Source: Sandaracinaceae bacterium
GTDB lineage: Bacteria > Myxococcota_A > Polyangia > Polyangiales > Houyiibacteriaceae
Direction: 5' to 3'
DNA length: 64,000 nt
Assembly: GCA_016706685.1 (NCBI GenBank)
Contig: JADJJE010000012.1
Coordinates: 62,001 to 126,000, forward strand
Shown: positions 63,107 through 64,000 of the stretch, piece after piece
Layout: each line of letters opens with the position of its first letter
How positions within the stretch are numbered: position 1 is the first letter of the stretch
Notes under the pieces: generated by a model
What the model saw: only the letters and a program-made list of their open reading frames with translations
The model's database searches: none
Told to the model about the DNA's origin: nothing
Made by a program: the position numbers and the translations under genes

Positions 63107-64000
63107 ATGACCGCATCCCTCAGCCCGCTCGAGCGCGCCCTAGGCCAGCTCGAGGCCACCCTCGACCAGCACCTCGACGACTTGGCGGCCCTCGTGCGCA
63201 TCGGCGGCATCAGCGCCGAGCCGCCGCCCAACCCCACGCTCGTTCGCAGCGCCGAGGCCGTGGTGGAGCTCATGACGCGCGCCGGACTGCATGGCGCGCG
63301 CGTGCTGACGTTGCCCGGCGCGCATCCGTACGCCTATGCCGAGTGGCTGGGCGCCCCCGGAGCGCCCACGCTGCTGCTCTACGGCCACCACGACGTGCAG
63401 CCGGTGGGGCGTGAGGCCAAGTGGGTGACGCCCCCCTTCGAGCCCAGCATTCGCGACGGCCGCATGTACGGGCGCGGCGCCGTGGACGACAAGGCCGGCG
63501 TCATGATGCACATCGCGGCCTGCGCGGCCTGGCTGCACGCCACGGGCGCGCTGCCGGTGAACGTGAAGTTCGTGGTGGAGGGCGAGGAGGAGATTGGCTC
63601 GGGCAACCTCGAGCGCTTCCTCGAGACGCACGCCGAGCTGCTGGCCGCCGACTGCATCGTGCTCACGGACACTGCGAACCTGGACGCCGGGATCCCCTCG
63701 TTGACCGTCTCGCTGCGGGGCCTCGCGGCCGTCACGGTGGAGGTGCGCGCGCTGCGCCAGCCGGTGCACAGCGGCATGTGGGGTGGTCCGCTGCCCGACC
63801 CGGTCATCGCGCTCTCGCGCGCCCTCGGAGAGCTCATGGATGACGACGGTCAGGTCATGGCGCCGCTGCGTCGTGGCGTGGCCGAGCTGAGCGCCTTCGA
63901 GCGCACGGCCCTCGAGCGGCTGCCGTACGAGGAAGGCGAGTTCCGCTCGCAAGCGGGGCTGGTGCAGGGGGCCGCGCTGATCGGCCGGCAGGACGTGCCG
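63107..64000 (+). CDS. M20-family dipeptidase/peptidase, truncated by window end
   Basis: The first 298 codons of an M20 metallopeptidase are present. They include YGHHDVQPVG (metal-binding His and Asp), GRGAVDDKAG with the bridging Asp, VVEGEEEIGSG with the catalytic Glu pair and LTDTANLDAG. The sequence fits the ArgE/DapE/CndP-like dipeptidase group and should hydrolyse dipeptides or acylated amino acids. A good ribosome site (AGGAAG) lies before the ATG. The dimerisation domain continues past the window. Confidence 0.9.
   Translation, partial: MTASLSPLERALGQLEATLDQHLDDLAALVRIGGISAEPPPNPTLVRSAEAVVELMTRAGLHGARVLTLPGAHPYAYAEWLGAPGAPTLLLYGHHDVQPVGREAKWVTPPFEPSIRDGRMYGRGAVDDKAGVMMHIAACAAWLHATGALPVNVKFVVEGEEEIGSGNLERFLETHAELLAADCIVLTDTANLDAGIPSLTVSLRGLAAVTVEVRALRQPVHSGMWGGPLPDPVIALSRALGELMDDDGQVMAPLRRGVAELSAFERTALERLPYEEGEFRSQAGLVQGAALIGRQDVP

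Overview
The window is GC-rich (roughly 70% by eye) chromosomal DNA whose gene content points to a myxobacterium-like member of the Myxococcota. The evidence is three eukaryote-like Ser/Thr kinases, many Ala/Pro-rich lipoproteins, von Willebrand-like and FG-GAP lipoproteins, myxobacterial Cys-rich disulfide repeats and a complete type II secretion (T2SS) operon with a dedicated GspN. I cannot name the species. I saw no rRNA, tRNA, CRISPR array, phage or transposase gene.

Layout. 1-6480: a partial secreted protein, an EEP-family phosphatase, an NTR-like secreted protein, a pirin, two kinases in tandem and a phosphodiesterase lipoprotein. 6484-10787: a 1342-residue lipoprotein gene (Cys-rich repeats plus a seven-bladed propeller) between two copies of a 39-bp direct repeat; the right copy is the 5' end of the next gene, a metallo-beta-lactamase-fold hydrolase. 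11503-26240: a tightly overlapping minus-strand operon gspC-D-E-F-(G-like)-G-H-I-J-K-L-M-N followed by an ArsC/Spx-like gene. 26390-27784: a sigma-54-dependent response regulator. 27983-34277: radical SAM protein, arsenate reductase, saccharopine-dehydrogenase-like protein, acyl-CoA dehydrogenase, lipoprotein, CPA2 antiporter and DoxX. 34300-46307: a TRAP-type binding protein, then a roughly 5.3-kb insert of three secreted-protein genes flanked by a 355-bp duplication of the end of an NlpC/P60 lipoprotein gene, then that gene, a YheT-like hydrolase and a MepA-like endopeptidase. 46535-55157: acyl carrier protein with acyl-ACP desaturase, a propeller lipoprotein, further lipoproteins, a TrmB-type regulator divergent from a cupin, a hydrolase and a frameshifted small Cys protein. 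55197-64000: a cyclopropane-synthase-like methyltransferase, an esterase lipoprotein, a pseudo-receiver, a TonB-like protein, a PPC-domain protein, LexA, a third kinase and a truncated M20 peptidase.

How it fits together. The strongest systems-level signal is regulatory. Upstream of gspC lie a near-consensus sigma-54 promoter and two exact CGACA-N3-TGTCA palindromes at classical enhancer distances. A third exact copy and a degenerate fourth lie upstream of the adjacent sigma-54 activator gene. This suggests that the activator controls the T2SS operon and itself. The window also encodes many exported proteins that could be T2SS clients, but nothing in the sequence proves this.

Two insert-like segments, each bounded by a direct duplication of neighbouring host coding sequence, carry large secreted Cys-rich lipoprotein genes. 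In one of them the astacin-like protease is split from its lipoprotein signal peptide by a G10 tract; a G9 tract would restore the frame.
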